Positions 26,741-36,014 of a DNA stretch of 64,000 bases are shown here, in pieces. The DNA is from Anaerolineales bacterium UBA6055. Its GTDB lineage: Bacteria > Chloroflexota > Anaerolineae > Aggregatilineales > Phototrophicaceae. Every line of letters begins with the position of its first letter. Position 1 is the first letter of the stretch. The DNA is taken from NCBI GenBank assembly GCA_002428985.1, contig DIYL01000049.1, forward strand, positions 8,546 through 72,545, written 5' to 3'. Position numbers and translations under genes: made by a program. Below the pieces are notes generated by a model that made no database searches, was not told the DNA's origin, and was given only the letters and a program-made list of their open reading frames with translations.

Positions 26741-28444
26741 TTACTGTTCACCAACACCCCACAATTCAATAGTGCCATTTGAAAAATGTAGTGCGATTAA
26801 TGTAGCATCTGGACTAATCTGAAAAGCTTCCACATCTTTTCGTGGCGTGTCTAGTGAAAGTAATAGATTACCCATTCGACTATCCCAAAATGTTAGTAAA
26901 CCCTGTCCGGGTAACTGCGCTACAAGTAGTTCAAGATCGCAAAGATACAGCCATTCACGAAATTGCCAATCGTAGCGTCCGATTTCTTGCCAGGTTGTTG
27001 TATCCCACACAACAGTATCTATACTACTATTTTCTACAGTGATTAGAATACGACTATCAGATGACAGAAACGCGAGTTGATGATGCCTGATAAGTGAATC
27101 TGATGGCGTATTTTGGTCAACAAACGTTCTGATTTCATCTGTGCTGTGTGGTGCAGGGCACTCATACGAATAATTAGACTCCAATGTGATATTTGGGGGA
27201 TAAATATATTGAGAATCAGGCTCACTATATGATGCTTGTATTGTGACTTGGTTCTTCATAAAAGGATGCGTGTAAGCATTTAATTGTGAATCCACATTTA
27301 GATCAGCAATGAATGAAAATCCTGTCGTCTCCCATACATGTACATTCTCATCTATCTCATATCCAAACAAATAGCCGTCATCGCTGAATGTCATAGTTCC
27401 AATGTGACCTACAAACCCATCTATCATAGCAATTTGTTCTTGGGTTGCAATATCATAGAGGGATAAATGACCGTTCCCAACACCTACGACTGTCTGGCCA
27501 TCAGGGCTAAATTCCAGATAAGATACAGGAGCCGAGATTGACGAGATTTCCTCACAAGTAACAACATCCCCAAATATAATTTCGTTTCCGGATGCTATCA
27601 AAAACAGAGTGGAGTTGGTCGAGCTAAAAACTGCACTACCTTGACCATAAAATAAGTCATCTCTAAATTGAGGATAACAATAATCAGTAGAATCGAGAAC
27701 ATTAATAATGACAGGTATATTGTTACGAGATTCCCAATATAGAAGCCAGTTTCGATCAAGACTCAACTGTGGATTCGTCACTTGTGTACCATTTCTGATC
27801 GGTAATGTAACCCATGTAGTGGTTTCATATAATACAATCTCTTGATAACCACCCGCCACTAATCTCTCACCGTCGTGACTAAAAGCAACCTCAACCGGAT
27901 CATCAAGCACACCATTCGCTTGAAATACTTCTTCTTTTGTTTGTACATCCCATACAATTACATGTCCTCTTCTTCCTGCATATCCACCACCACCCCGTCC
28001 AGCAGCTAAATATGCACCATCAGGGCTAAATTCAATATCGGTAAGCCAGCTAAATGTTTGACTTGCATCATAAAACCTCTCAATGAACTCACCAGTATGA
28101 AGATCCCAGAAAATGATATTGTAATTTGCATCGAATGATGCCACTGTGGAATTGACTGTGTTAAATGTTAGAGGAGCAAAATATTGATCGAAATAAATCG
28201 GAGGTTTGTTTAGGTCATCGGCATCAAATCGCCATGTGCCTGAACTACTCGTCGTAAATATATATTGCCCATCAGGCGACCAAATAGGCTTGCCGAGAAT
28301 CCCTTTCTCGAATTGCTGTAGCTTTTCGAGATGATGGATATTGTCCGTTGTGATAACTTCGCGATGCAATAATTGAATACTAGTTTCTGCTGAGGGATGA
28401 CAACCGACAAGCCATACAAAGACAAATATAGAAATATATCGCAT
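26741..28444 (-). CDS. WD40-like beta-propeller lipoprotein
   Basis: About 567 residues from Met 28444. The N-terminus MRYISIFVFVWLVGC carries a lipobox (LVGC), so it is probably a lipidated, extracytoplasmic protein. Repeated segments of WD40 type follow (IWSPDGQYIFTTSS, EFSPDGAYLAAG, AFSHDGERLVAGG, EFSPDGQTVVGVG, TFSDDGYLFGYE), at least eight blades. The binding partner is unknown. Confidence 0.75.
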   Translation of the reverse strand: MRYISIFVFVWLVGCHPSAETSIQLLHREVITTDNIHHLEKLQQFEKGILGKPIWSPDGQYIFTTSSSGTWRFDADDLNKPPIYFDQYFAPLTFNTVNSTVASFDANYNIIFWDLHTGEFIERFYDASQTFSWLTDIEFSPDGAYLAAGRGGGGYAGRRGHVIVWDVQTKEEVFQANGVLDDPVEVAFSHDGERLVAGGYQEIVLYETTTWVTLPIRNGTQVTNPQLSLDRNWLLYWESRNNIPVIINVLDSTDYCYPQFRDDLFYGQGSAVFSSTNSTLFLIASGNEIIFGDVVTCEEISSISAPVSYLEFSPDGQTVVGVGNGHLSLYDIATQEQIAMIDGFVGHIGTMTFSDDGYLFGYEIDENVHVWETTGFSFIADLNVDSQLNAYTHPFMKNQVTIQASYSEPDSQYIYPPNITLESNYSYECPAPHSTDEIRTFVDQNTPSDSLIRHHQLAFLSSDSRILITVENSSIDTVVWDTTTWQEIGRYDWQFREWLYLCDLELLVAQLPGQGLLTFWDSRMGNLLLSLDTPRKDVEAFQISPDATLIALHFSNGTIELWGVGEQ

Positions 28445-28531
28445 AAGCACGTACACCCTTGATTTGACAGGACTCTATCAGACAGTGTAGCAAGTTTATA
28501 CAATTTGTTTGACTACGATTTCCCTATGCTA

Positions 28532-28909
28532 TTAATCTAATGTCCCCAAATACTTACGGGCATCGTCTATATTTTGTACAATCTTAGGGCCGACCCAACC
28601 TTCTCGACGGTCTGTATTTTTGATGAGAATATCTAAGAAGCGTGTCGATTTATTGACCATAACAGTATGACGTAAATTAGGGGGTTGTGTACCTCCGGCA
28701 TGTTGAAGTGCAGGCATTGCCTCGCGCCCTGGTGGTAAACTCGCTTTCCACAACATAATCAAGTTAACATCATGGTCTTTAGTAGCGACCATCGCGTGTG
28801 CTTCGTCAATTGCCTCGATAAATTCTCCCCATGACCAGCCCATACCTAATTCCATCCGTAAGCATGTATGGTTTTCGTCATCCCATGCAAAAACAAATTT
28901 TTGTGCCAT
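28532..28909 (-). CDS. Small uncharacterised protein (STAS-like fold possible)
   Basis: 125 residues. Mixed alpha/beta, with FAWDDENHTCLRMELGMGWSWGEFIEAIDEAHAMV, then VNLIMLW, HTVMVNKSTRFLDILI. Similar in size and layout to the small proteins at 3982 and 44166. It is encoded 10 bp downstream of gatA on the same strand, so probably co-transcribed. The function is unknown. Confidence 0.5.
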   Translation of the reverse strand: MAQKFVFAWDDENHTCLRMELGMGWSWGEFIEAIDEAHAMVATKDHDVNLIMLWKASLPPGREAMPALQHAGGTQPPNLRHTVMVNKSTRFLDILIKNTDRREGWVGPKIVQNIDDARKYLGTLD

Positions 28910-28919
28910 CGCGTCCTTC

Positions 28920-30386
28920 CTAACCCTTCAAAATTGTCGGTACTTGGGTGTGCCAATCTGTGGCATTCTGGTAGGCATGTCCTACATTCAGGACTGTTTG
29001 TTCTGTATAAGGTGCGCCTAGTATCTGTAAGCCAATTGGCAAACCGTTATTATCTAAACCACAGGGGATGCTCATCCCAGTTACACCTGCTAAGTTGGCT
29101 GAAATAGTCAAAATATCTGCTAGAATCATCTGCAATGGATCGCTTGTATTTTCACCGAACTTAAATGCGGTTGTCGGTGCAACTGGCGACATAAGAACAT
29201 CGACTTCTTCAAACAGTGTATCAAAATCTTGGCGGATGAGTGTACGAACCGCTTGGGCTTTACCATAATACGCATCATAATATCCTGCCGAAAGCGTATA
29301 TGTACCGAGCATAATCCGCCGTTTGACCTCTTCACCAAACCCTTGGCCACGGGTCGCTTTATATGTAGAGACCAAATCTGCCTTTTCGACACGTGCCCCA
29401 AACCGAATCCCATCATAACGGGCGAGGTTCGCGCTGGCTTCTGCAACGGCGATAATATAATAAGCTGGCAGACAATATTCAGCATGCTTCAGGCTGACTT
29501 CTTTAACTGTCGCACCCATACTTTCTAATTGGGCAATGGCATCACGTACCGCTTTATCAACTTCAGGTTGTAACCCATCGCCAAAATATTCCACTGGCAT
29601 CCCGATGGTTAATCCGCTGACATCGGTTGATAGATTTGCGGCATAATCTGGTACTTCGTTGGGCATACTGGTCGAGTCATTCGGGTCTTGTCCGGCAATC
29701 ACACCAAGCATCCGCGCGACATCTTCTACGGTTTTACCGAGTGGCCCAGTTTGGTCAAATGACGACCCATAAGCAATCAACCCATAACGCGATACACGCC
29801 CATATGAGGGCTTGAGTGCCGTCACACCGCAGAATGAACCCGGTTGACGAATACTACCACCTGTATCAGATCCGAGTGTTGCCATCGCCATGTTGGTTGC
29901 AACTGCAGCAGCACTCCCACCACTACTGCCACCCGGGACGTGCTCTAAATCCCACGGATTAAGCGTCGTAAAGTATCCGCTATTTTCTGTGGATGATCCC
30001 ATTGCAAACTCGTCCATATTGAGTTTACCAAGCAAAACAGCACCCGCATCGTATAATTTTTGGATCGCTGTCGCATTAAATACAGGTGTATATCCTTTGA
30101 GGATTTTCGAACCACACGTTGTCTCGATGCCTTTTGTCGAGAGCACATCTTTGACCGCAATCGGGATACCCAATAGTGGCTTATCATCGCCATTGGCACG
30201 TGCTTCATCAGCAGCTTGTGCTTGTTCTAAGGCGTGGTCTTTTGTCACAGTCAGATAAGCTTTTATCTGCGGGTCATATGCCTCAATCTGGTCAAGGTGT
30301 GCTTGTGTAAGGTCTACCGATGTTATGTCCCCCGCACGGAGTTTTTCTAATGCTTGCGAGAGGGTAAGCTGTGTCAGTTCTGTCAT
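28920..30386 (-). CDS. gatA: Asp-tRNA(Asn)/Glu-tRNA(Gln) amidotransferase subunit A
   Basis: 488 residues, the normal GatA length. Amidase signature with the Ser-cisSer-Lys triad: Lys in GIPIAVKDVLSTKG, and PGGSSGGSAAAVAT then GSDTGGSIRQPGSFCG for the two serines. Also YGRVSRYGLIAYGSSFDQTGP, which marks GatA rather than a general amidase. It releases ammonia from glutamine for transamidation of misacylated tRNA with GatB and GatC, which are not in the window. Confidence 0.92.
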   Translation of the reverse strand: MTELTQLTLSQALEKLRAGDITSVDLTQAHLDQIEAYDPQIKAYLTVTKDHALEQAQAADEARANGDDKPLLGIPIAVKDVLSTKGIETTCGSKILKGYTPVFNATAIQKLYDAGAVLLGKLNMDEFAMGSSTENSGYFTTLNPWDLEHVPGGSSGGSAAAVATNMAMATLGSDTGGSIRQPGSFCGVTALKPSYGRVSRYGLIAYGSSFDQTGPLGKTVEDVARMLGVIAGQDPNDSTSMPNEVPDYAANLSTDVSGLTIGMPVEYFGDGLQPEVDKAVRDAIAQLESMGATVKEVSLKHAEYCLPAYYIIAVAEASANLARYDGIRFGARVEKADLVSTYKATRGQGFGEEVKRRIMLGTYTLSAGYYDAYYGKAQAVRTLIRQDFDTLFEEVDVLMSPVAPTTAFKFGENTSDPLQMILADILTISANLAGVTGMSIPCGLDNNGLPIGLQILGAPYTEQTVLNVGHAYQNATDWHTQVPTILKG

Positions 30387-30540
30387 CCATTCACCTGTTT
30401 TGTTGCGTTAATCATCACGCGACTGAGTATAACACAAACATGGGTTGTGAGAAGATTATTTGGAATTCAGGTAGTGTGTCTATTTCGATTGAACTTTGCG
30501 ATGAGTAACAATAGCATCTTACACATCTCCTTAAGTTGTT

Positions 30541-30608
30541 GGTTATGGGTTGTTGGTTTTTAGAGGAAAAGCGTGATTAACGATAGTAGTTACCAACAAC
30601 AAATAACC
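30541..30608. repeat. Imperfect inverted repeat in the gap 30387-30713
   Basis: 30541-30557 and 30592-30608 are imperfect reverse complements rich in GTTGTTGG/CCAACAAC. The rest of this 330-bp gap shows no gene. Confidence 0.5.
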
Positions 30609-30713
30609 GGAAACCAATCACCTGTGTCTGGTTAAACTGACAACTACAGGGTTTCAACTAACTTCAATACACAGTCCGATTTCACGATACCTCATGAGTA
30701 GTGGTAGAAGGAA

Positions 30714-31328
30714 CTAACGCCCCAGTTTTTTCTGCACAAACACAAGGAATGGATACGCTAGTGCATCAACATCAACCGTATCTGTCGTCAAAAAGCGTTG
30801 ATTGGCGCGTTCAAAGTCGTTATGTAAACGTTGCATCTCGCGGATTTGAATCACGGATGGCTCATTCTGGAAGATGGTAATAACGGTTGTATATTGACGC
30901 GCCTCAAACAACAACCATTTACTTCGTTCCATTTTGACGGTTTTCGGCTCGACAAATTCCTGTTGCTCAACTTGGCTCAGAATGCTGTTTAATTCGGGGG
31001 TTAATTGAGCGACGGGCACATCAAAATCACCAAGTGCTTCGATAATTCGCCCACTACGATGATGATAAATTGCCATGCCAAGGGCTTTACCAGCAGTGGC
31101 TTCACGCACAAAGATCGTAGGGACTAAATTTTGCGCTTCCTTCAATACCGTGTTGTCATTGTCGGCAAGTGCTTCGTTTGCGATGGTCAGTTGTCCATTA
31201 TAGCGATCATACAATAAGTTAAATTGTTCGCGACTAATTTTGCCATCGGAAAATTCTGCAATGAGAGTTTGAATTTTTTCTTCAACTTCTGCTTTAAATG
31301 CTTCTGCTTTGGCACGTTTTTGACTCAT
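30714..31328 (-). CDS. Uncharacterised 204-residue protein
   Basis: The N-terminal ~60 residues are charged and helical (KAEAFKAEVEEKIQTLIAEFSDGKISREQFNLLYDRY). The remainder has an alpha/beta pattern with IYHHRSGRIIEALGDFDVP and LLFEARQYTTVITIFQNEPS that recalls a roadblock/LC7- or profilin-like fold. No membrane helix. I do not recognise the family. Confidence 0.55.
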   Translation of the reverse strand: MSQKRAKAEAFKAEVEEKIQTLIAEFSDGKISREQFNLLYDRYNGQLTIANEALADNDNTVLKEAQNLVPTIFVREATAGKALGMAIYHHRSGRIIEALGDFDVPVAQLTPELNSILSQVEQQEFVEPKTVKMERSKWLLFEARQYTTVITIFQNEPSVIQIREMQRLHNDFERANQRFLTTDTVDVDALAYPFLVFVQKKLGR

Positions 31329-31482
31329 TGACAGCCCCCAGTTCGTGATTAGATGTCTGTCTTATCATAACACAATATTGCACAGCAACATGATTGAGAT
31401 GTAATAGATAAACACAATTTTTGCGCCCCTATGCACAAGCCGTTATGATTGACATAAACGATAATTTAGAAAGGAATGTGCT

Positions 31483-32013
31483 ATGTCCGTCTGGGAGCTA
31501 ATCCGGAAGAAACGTTCAATTCGTAAATTTGAAGATAAGCCACTCACAGATGAAGAAATGCACCGTATTCTCGAAGCGGGACGACGATGCCAGAGCGGGT
31601 TTAACTCACAGCCGTGGCGATTCATTGTTGTGACTGACCGCGAGCTACAGGAAAAATTATCCAATATCGGTGGTGCAACCCAACACATGGTTGGGTCGGC
31701 AATGGCGATTATGTTGCTGAGCCCACATGCTGAAAAGAGTGATCGTTATTGGCAAGATATGTTTGATGTCGGACAGGCATCAGCCTATATGCAATTGACT
31801 GCTGCCGATATGGGGATTGGGTCATGTCCGGGGTCGGTTGTACGACCAGAAATAGCTCGCGAAGTCCTCGGCTTCCCTGATGAATGGGATTTGAAATTGA
31901 TGCTCTCATTTGGCTATCCCGATAAAGACGAGTATCCAGACCGTCCACCGAAGCAAGGTACACGCAAACCCTTCGAGGAAATTGTACGCTTTAATGGCTG
32001 GTCGAGTGATTAA
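31483..32013 (+). CDS. Nitroreductase-family oxidoreductase
   Basis: 176 residues. It begins WELIRKKRSIRKFEDKPL, then AGRRCQSGFNSQPWRFIVV (FMN-binding), GQASAYMQLTAADMGIGSCPGS and LMLSFGYPD, the standard nitroreductase pattern. FMN-dependent; the physiological substrate is unknown. Its stop overlaps the start of the GNAT gene (TAATG). Confidence 0.85.
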   Translation: MSVWELIRKKRSIRKFEDKPLTDEEMHRILEAGRRCQSGFNSQPWRFIVVTDRELQEKLSNIGGATQHMVGSAMAIMLLSPHAEKSDRYWQDMFDVGQASAYMQLTAADMGIGSCPGSVVRPEIAREVLGFPDEWDLKLMLSFGYPDKDEYPDRPPKQGTRKPFEEIVRFNGWSSD

Positions 32014-32519
32014 TGATTCATATTAGGCAAGCAAAGTCGTCTGATGCAGAGTGGCTCCAGACCAGTTTCGATACGCATATGGGTTGGACAAAAAGTGCGG
32101 GTTACTTTGCAGACGTCTGTCGATTACAAGATGCGGATGAAGTCGTGTTGTTGGTAGCGACACAAGGTGATCATTATCTTGGGCACTGCAAAATTGTATG
32201 GTCGCCAGATTACCCGCATTTTAGAGACAATCAGATTCCTGAAATTCAAGATTTAAACGTGCGCCCTGATTATCGACGGCAAGGTGTTGCGTCACAGCTA
32301 CTCGACGACTGTGAACAGCGCATCAAAGAACAATCTGATGTGGTCGGGATTGGCTTTGGGTTATATCGCGATTATGGGGCGGCACAACGGCTCTACATCA
32401 AACGGGGTTATGTACCTGATGGACATGGTTTACATTATAATCACCACCCTGTAGTCGCAGGTAAATCTTATCGGGTCGATGATGATCTTGTGCTATATCT
32501 GACGAAACAGCTTGTTTAA
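32013..32519 (+). CDS. GNAT-family N-acetyltransferase
   Basis: 168 residues. GNAT core with IQDLNVRPDYRRQGVASQLLDDCE (acetyl-CoA motif A, Q/RxxGxA) and LYRDYGAAQRLYIKRGYVPDGHG (motif B). It is translationally coupled to the nitroreductase by a one-base overlap. The substrate is unknown. Confidence 0.85.
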   Translation: MIHIRQAKSSDAEWLQTSFDTHMGWTKSAGYFADVCRLQDADEVVLLVATQGDHYLGHCKIVWSPDYPHFRDNQIPEIQDLNVRPDYRRQGVASQLLDDCEQRIKEQSDVVGIGFGLYRDYGAAQRLYIKRGYVPDGHGLHYNHHPVVAGKSYRVDDDLVLYLTKQLV

Positions 32520-32557
32520 GGGCATGCAACAGGACACGCCCCTATCAGCATTAGGGA

Positions 32558-33175
32558 TTAACCACGACGACGCATAAATTGAACCATGAGCATGAAGCTA
32601 AGCAATGCACTAACTTCTTCATCCCGTTCAATTTCAGGATCAAGTAGCTCAATATTAAACGAACTTTCGAAGAATGCCCCTTCTTTGGTAATCTGCATGA
32701 CAGGTTGTGATTTATCATCAACCTCTGGACTACGGTAGCAGGTATAAGATGGGTTAAAGACGTACCCTGATAACATGCCTACAAATGGGATTTCTTGGAA
32801 TAGCGTATCGCCAACTTTGACCCATGGATTATCTTCTTTAATCCACATCATCTGATTTTCGGCGTTGTCATCAATCATATAAGTCGCACTCAAGATCGAC
32901 CGCCATGCTTTGGCTTTCACACTTCCCAAGGGGGATTGGCTATCAGATTCATAGAAACTATAGCGGGTGTTAAAGTCTAGAATTTTGTTGGCTCGGATAT
33001 TGAAGATTTCTTGTTCTTTCGCTTCACTGCGATAGATACGGATGTCTTCTTTTAGCTTAAAGATTTTCTGGCTAACAAATAAAACTTCTTTGCCTTTGTT
33101 GTCGGTAACAATAATACGTGGGGCAAGTGCAATGAGTTTGAAACGCAAATTCAATGGATAGTCGTACATAGACAT
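32558..33175 (-). CDS. LURP-one/tubby-like protein
   Basis: 205 residues. Beta-barrel-type pattern with PRIIVTDNKGKEVLFVSQKIFKLKEDIRIY, EIFNIRANKILDF, YSFYES and LGSVKAKAWRSI, as in LURP-one-related/YxjI proteins. The C-terminal helix SALLSFMLMVQFMRRRG is the hydrophobic tail typical of this scramblase-like fold. The function in bacteria is unclear. Confidence 0.65.
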   Translation of the reverse strand: MSMYDYPLNLRFKLIALAPRIIVTDNKGKEVLFVSQKIFKLKEDIRIYRSEAKEQEIFNIRANKILDFNTRYSFYESDSQSPLGSVKAKAWRSILSATYMIDDNAENQMMWIKEDNPWVKVGDTLFQEIPFVGMLSGYVFNPSYTCYRSPEVDDKSQPVMQITKEGAFFESSFNIELLDPEIERDEEVSALLSFMLMVQFMRRRG

Positions 33176-33269
33176 GAGTAGTCCCCTTTATAGTCAAGTT
33201 ATTGTTCATCTGTATTCTATTTAATTCTAGCAGGTCTGCTCGCTTGTCGGTGTAAATAACCCGTAAAAC

Positions 33270-33782
33270 TCAGTCCGTATCTGCATCGCTATCAGACAAA
33301 TAGATCGCATCGTTATACGACCACGCATCAAGTGACGGAGGTTGGATACCCTGCTGTGTCAGCATGGTTGAAATTTGTGAGCGATGATCAATGGTATGGT
33401 TCATCGCTTGGAGCAAGACGATAATCACCTGAGCCGGATATGTACCATCATCGAGCATAAGCCCTTTGCGTATATCAGCATTTTCCGCACCATAGATGAG
33501 GGCATGACCAGAATAGGTCGACCGTTGTTTCAGGTTATCGAATCCGGGGAAATCAGCCATCCCTTTGAGCCACGGCGTAGGACGTTCTTCGGCAGTGTAG
33601 CCGCAATGTTTAGCATAACCTTCCTCGGATGCTAGCATATGCACGAGTGTCTCGCGGAGTGTGCCATAAACCCCATCAATTGTGACATCAAGTTGTTCAT
33701 CAGTTAAATCGGATAAGAAATCGATCAACGTCAAGTTTGCCCATAAGTTATAGTGAAAAAATTCAGATAGTCCTGTTCTCAT
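33270..33782 (-). CDS. DinB-family protein
   Basis: 170 residues. Four-helix DinB fold with metal-ligand His in FHYNLWANL, ETLVHMLASEEGY and MNHTIDHRSQISTML. ATG 33782 has AGGAGG close by. The second DinB paralogue in the window (the other is at 19373), but diverged from it. Confidence 0.8.
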   Translation of the reverse strand: MRTGLSEFFHYNLWANLTLIDFLSDLTDEQLDVTIDGVYGTLRETLVHMLASEEGYAKHCGYTAEERPTPWLKGMADFPGFDNLKQRSTYSGHALIYGAENADIRKGLMLDDGTYPAQVIIVLLQAMNHTIDHRSQISTMLTQQGIQPPSLDAWSYNDAIYLSDSDADTD

Positions 33783-33889
33783 ATGTAAAACCTCCTTCTA
33801 AATAGGAGCAAAACGATACATTGACTATAACATGCGACAGCACTAATTGACGTCTGATTGAGTCTACAAGACTCCTATCAATCAGATAA

Positions 33890-34018
33890 ACCTATACTTT
33901 TGAAGTAGAATTTGAAGCAGAGACCTTGCGTTTTGATGTCACAGATCGTAACAACAGGAGGGGTAACACAGGCGCAGTCGAAATTGCTGTCTTAGGAGAA
34001 TATCTAGACGACGAGTAA
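33890..34018 (+). pseudogene. Possible gene fragment
   Basis: A 43-codon stretch open from a TAA to a TAA with no start codon reads TYTFEVEFEAETLRF and then NTGAVEIAVLGEYLDDE, which looks like the C-terminus of a beta-rich protein. No upstream part remains. It is probably a remnant. Confidence 0.25.
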
Positions 34019-34035
34019 TCGTATTTAATTGTTGT

Positions 34036-34066
34036 ATAGGGACATACGGGTTGTCGCTGTCCCTAT
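34036..34066 (-). terminator. Terminator downstream of lexA
   Basis: 9-bp stem ATAGGGACA/TGTCCCTAT just beyond the lexA stop. The AGGGAC/GTCCCTA arms resemble the dispersed hairpin family. Confidence 0.6.
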
Positions 34067-34069
34067 GGA

Positions 34070-34762
34070 TTAGCGCATACTACGAATAACTGATAGTACT
34101 TTGCCTTTAATTTCGCAATTGGCAGGGTGTACGATGATCGAATCGTAAGTTGGATGAGCAGGTTCTAGGCGGATTTGATTTTTCTCAGGTTCATTATAGA
34201 AGTGCTTCAAGGTTGTTTCATTATCTTCTGGCAACCATGCTGCAACCATATCGCCATTATTGGCTGTACTTTGACGGCGCAAAATCACAATGTCACCATG
34301 TTGAATCATCGCATCAATCATCGAATCACCACGTACAGTGAGCGCAAATACTTCGGCTTCGTCATAGCCATTCAATAACATATGTGGAACAGCGATATAA
34401 TCGTCTTCTTCGATATTATGTCCGGCTTCATCAGGGAGAGCAATCGGGGTACCAGCAGCGATATGTCCAACAACTGGAACACTGTTGACGTTTGCTGTTG
34501 CTTCACGGACGACGCGCTTTTCACTGGACACACCCGGAATCTCGGCAATAATGCGCAACCCGCGTGATACCTTGTCGGAGCGTTCGAGATAACCCGCTTT
34601 AACTAGTTTGTTCAAGTTGTAATTGACAACAGATGTTGAGTTTATGTTGCATGCTTCACCAATTTCACGAATGGTTGGTGGGTAGCCGTTCGATTCCATA
34701 TAGCGGAACATGAACCGCATGATATTTTGTTGTCTGGTAGAGAGTTTCTTAAAGTCTTTCAT
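34070..34762 (-). CDS. lexA: LexA repressor
   Basis: 230 residues from Met 34762; a longer frame to 34828 is unlikely. N-terminal winged HTH (RQQNIMRFMFRYMESNGYPPTIREIGEA, STSVVNYNLNKL), autocleavage site Ala103-Gly104 (HIAAGTP), catalytic Ser147 (RGDSMIDAM) and Lys186 (TTLKHFY). LexA represses SOS genes until RecA triggers self-cleavage. A Gram-positive-type SOS box lies about 86 bp upstream at 34848, implying autoregulation. Confidence 0.93.
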   Translation of the reverse strand: MKDFKKLSTRQQNIMRFMFRYMESNGYPPTIREIGEACNINSTSVVNYNLNKLVKAGYLERSDKVSRGLRIIAEIPGVSSEKRVVREATANVNSVPVVGHIAAGTPIALPDEAGHNIEEDDYIAVPHMLLNGYDEAEVFALTVRGDSMIDAMIQHGDIVILRRQSTANNGDMVAAWLPEDNETTLKHFYNEPEKNQIRLEPAHPTYDSIIVHPANCEIKGKVLSVIRSMR

Positions 34763-34847
34763 TGAGTCTTCCTCAAAATATATAAATGGGATATGCAAGC
34801 AAATTATAAAAAGACACATTACTAGCATAATTGTTCTAGAGTATACA

Positions 34848-34861
34848 CGAACATCTGTTTG
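34848..34861. promoter_or_regulatory. SOS box (LexA operator)
   Basis: CGAACATCTGTTTG matches the Gram-positive-type consensus CGAAC-N4-GTTYG. It lies between divergent lexA (-) and the HEAT-repeat gene (+), so it may control both. Confidence 0.8.
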
Positions 34862-34978
34862 TATGTCAAATGTTCTATGTGTTGAATGTTAATAAATGTG
34901 CGATTTTATTAGAAACCAGCAAATATGGTGCACGTCTTGTATACTATTCACACATGCTTACTTACAGGATGCCACCTG

Positions 34979-35989
34979 ATGATCCCAAAGTTCATACTCC
35001 GATACCTGAGACAACATTATCTCTATCACCTGCGCGTTACTAAAATTATGCGGAAGCATTTGGATGATGAGACATTATTTTCTGTGTACGATTTATTCAT
35101 GGCAGAAAGTCTCGGCTATCAGCTAAAACTTAAGAATGATTATCCTTATCAACCCATCAACCTACGTAATAGCATTGAATACAAGCTCAATAAACTAGTC
35201 GAAGCACAAGATAGTAGACTTGCAGAACAACTTGTCCCAGCACTATCTAATGATGATGCAATTATTCGGGAACGGGCTGTATTGCGCCTTCAGTCGTTTA
35301 TGCACGATCCAAATGTTGCTTCGGCTATGTTTGAGCGACTTGAAAACGAAAACATCGAGTTGATATACAAAATTATTGTTGATGCCATTGCCACGACCAC
35401 ACATCCCAATGCGAAAGCACTATTTGCAGATCACCTAAAAACAACCCAAAATCCCCTTGCAATTATTGTAATACAACTTGGGTTGGGAAATCTTGGCGAT
35501 ACAGAACAAATCGTGCCTTTATTGGCAGTGGCTAAAAATGAAAACGGGGAAGCCAACGGACATATTGTTGATGCTGATTTTTTACGTCATCATGCTATCC
35601 AAGTGCTTGGGCGTATGGGGGCGACCGAAGCGTTCGACTACTTTGTGAGTTTACTTGATGTACCCGAATATACGTCAGATGCGCTGATTGCTATTGGGGG
35701 ACTTAGAGATAGCATCCATCTTGACTTATTGATGAACTACTTTGAAGAATATCCCGAGGCAGTCGGTATTGCACTGGGATATGTAGGTGATCCATCTGTT
35801 TTAACGTTCTTACGCGAAAAAGCTGACATCTATTGTAAAAAAGCCATTTATGCTGGGCAGAACAATGGTGGTATGGCGGGCAACAGATTTGATGAAGATA
35901 CACCTGCGCGCCTCGCAGACAATATGAAAGCCTCCATTAAACAAATTGAGCAAGTTGCAGGCATATCAGATAACACGACTCGCACTTAG
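34979..35989 (+). CDS. HEAT-repeat protein
   Basis: About 336 residues from ATG 34979 (AGGATG upstream). Helical repeats such as ERAVLRLQSFMHDPNVASAM, RHHAIQVLGRMGATEAFDYF and DALIAIGGLRDSIHLDLLMN indicate a HEAT/ARM scaffold. It is divergent from lexA with the SOS box between, so SOS control is possible. The stop region overlaps the long-frame version of the next gene but not its preferred start. Confidence 0.7.
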   Translation: MIPKFILRYLRQHYLYHLRVTKIMRKHLDDETLFSVYDLFMAESLGYQLKLKNDYPYQPINLRNSIEYKLNKLVEAQDSRLAEQLVPALSNDDAIIRERAVLRLQSFMHDPNVASAMFERLENENIELIYKIIVDAIATTTHPNAKALFADHLKTTQNPLAIIVIQLGLGNLGDTEQIVPLLAVAKNENGEANGHIVDADFLRHHAIQVLGRMGATEAFDYFVSLLDVPEYTSDALIAIGGLRDSIHLDLLMNYFEEYPEAVGIALGYVGDPSVLTFLREKADIYCKKAIYAGQNNGGMAGNRFDEDTPARLADNMKASIKQIEQVAGISDNTTRT

Positions 35990-36014
35990 ATTCTACACAC
36001 CGGAGAGTATCCAT

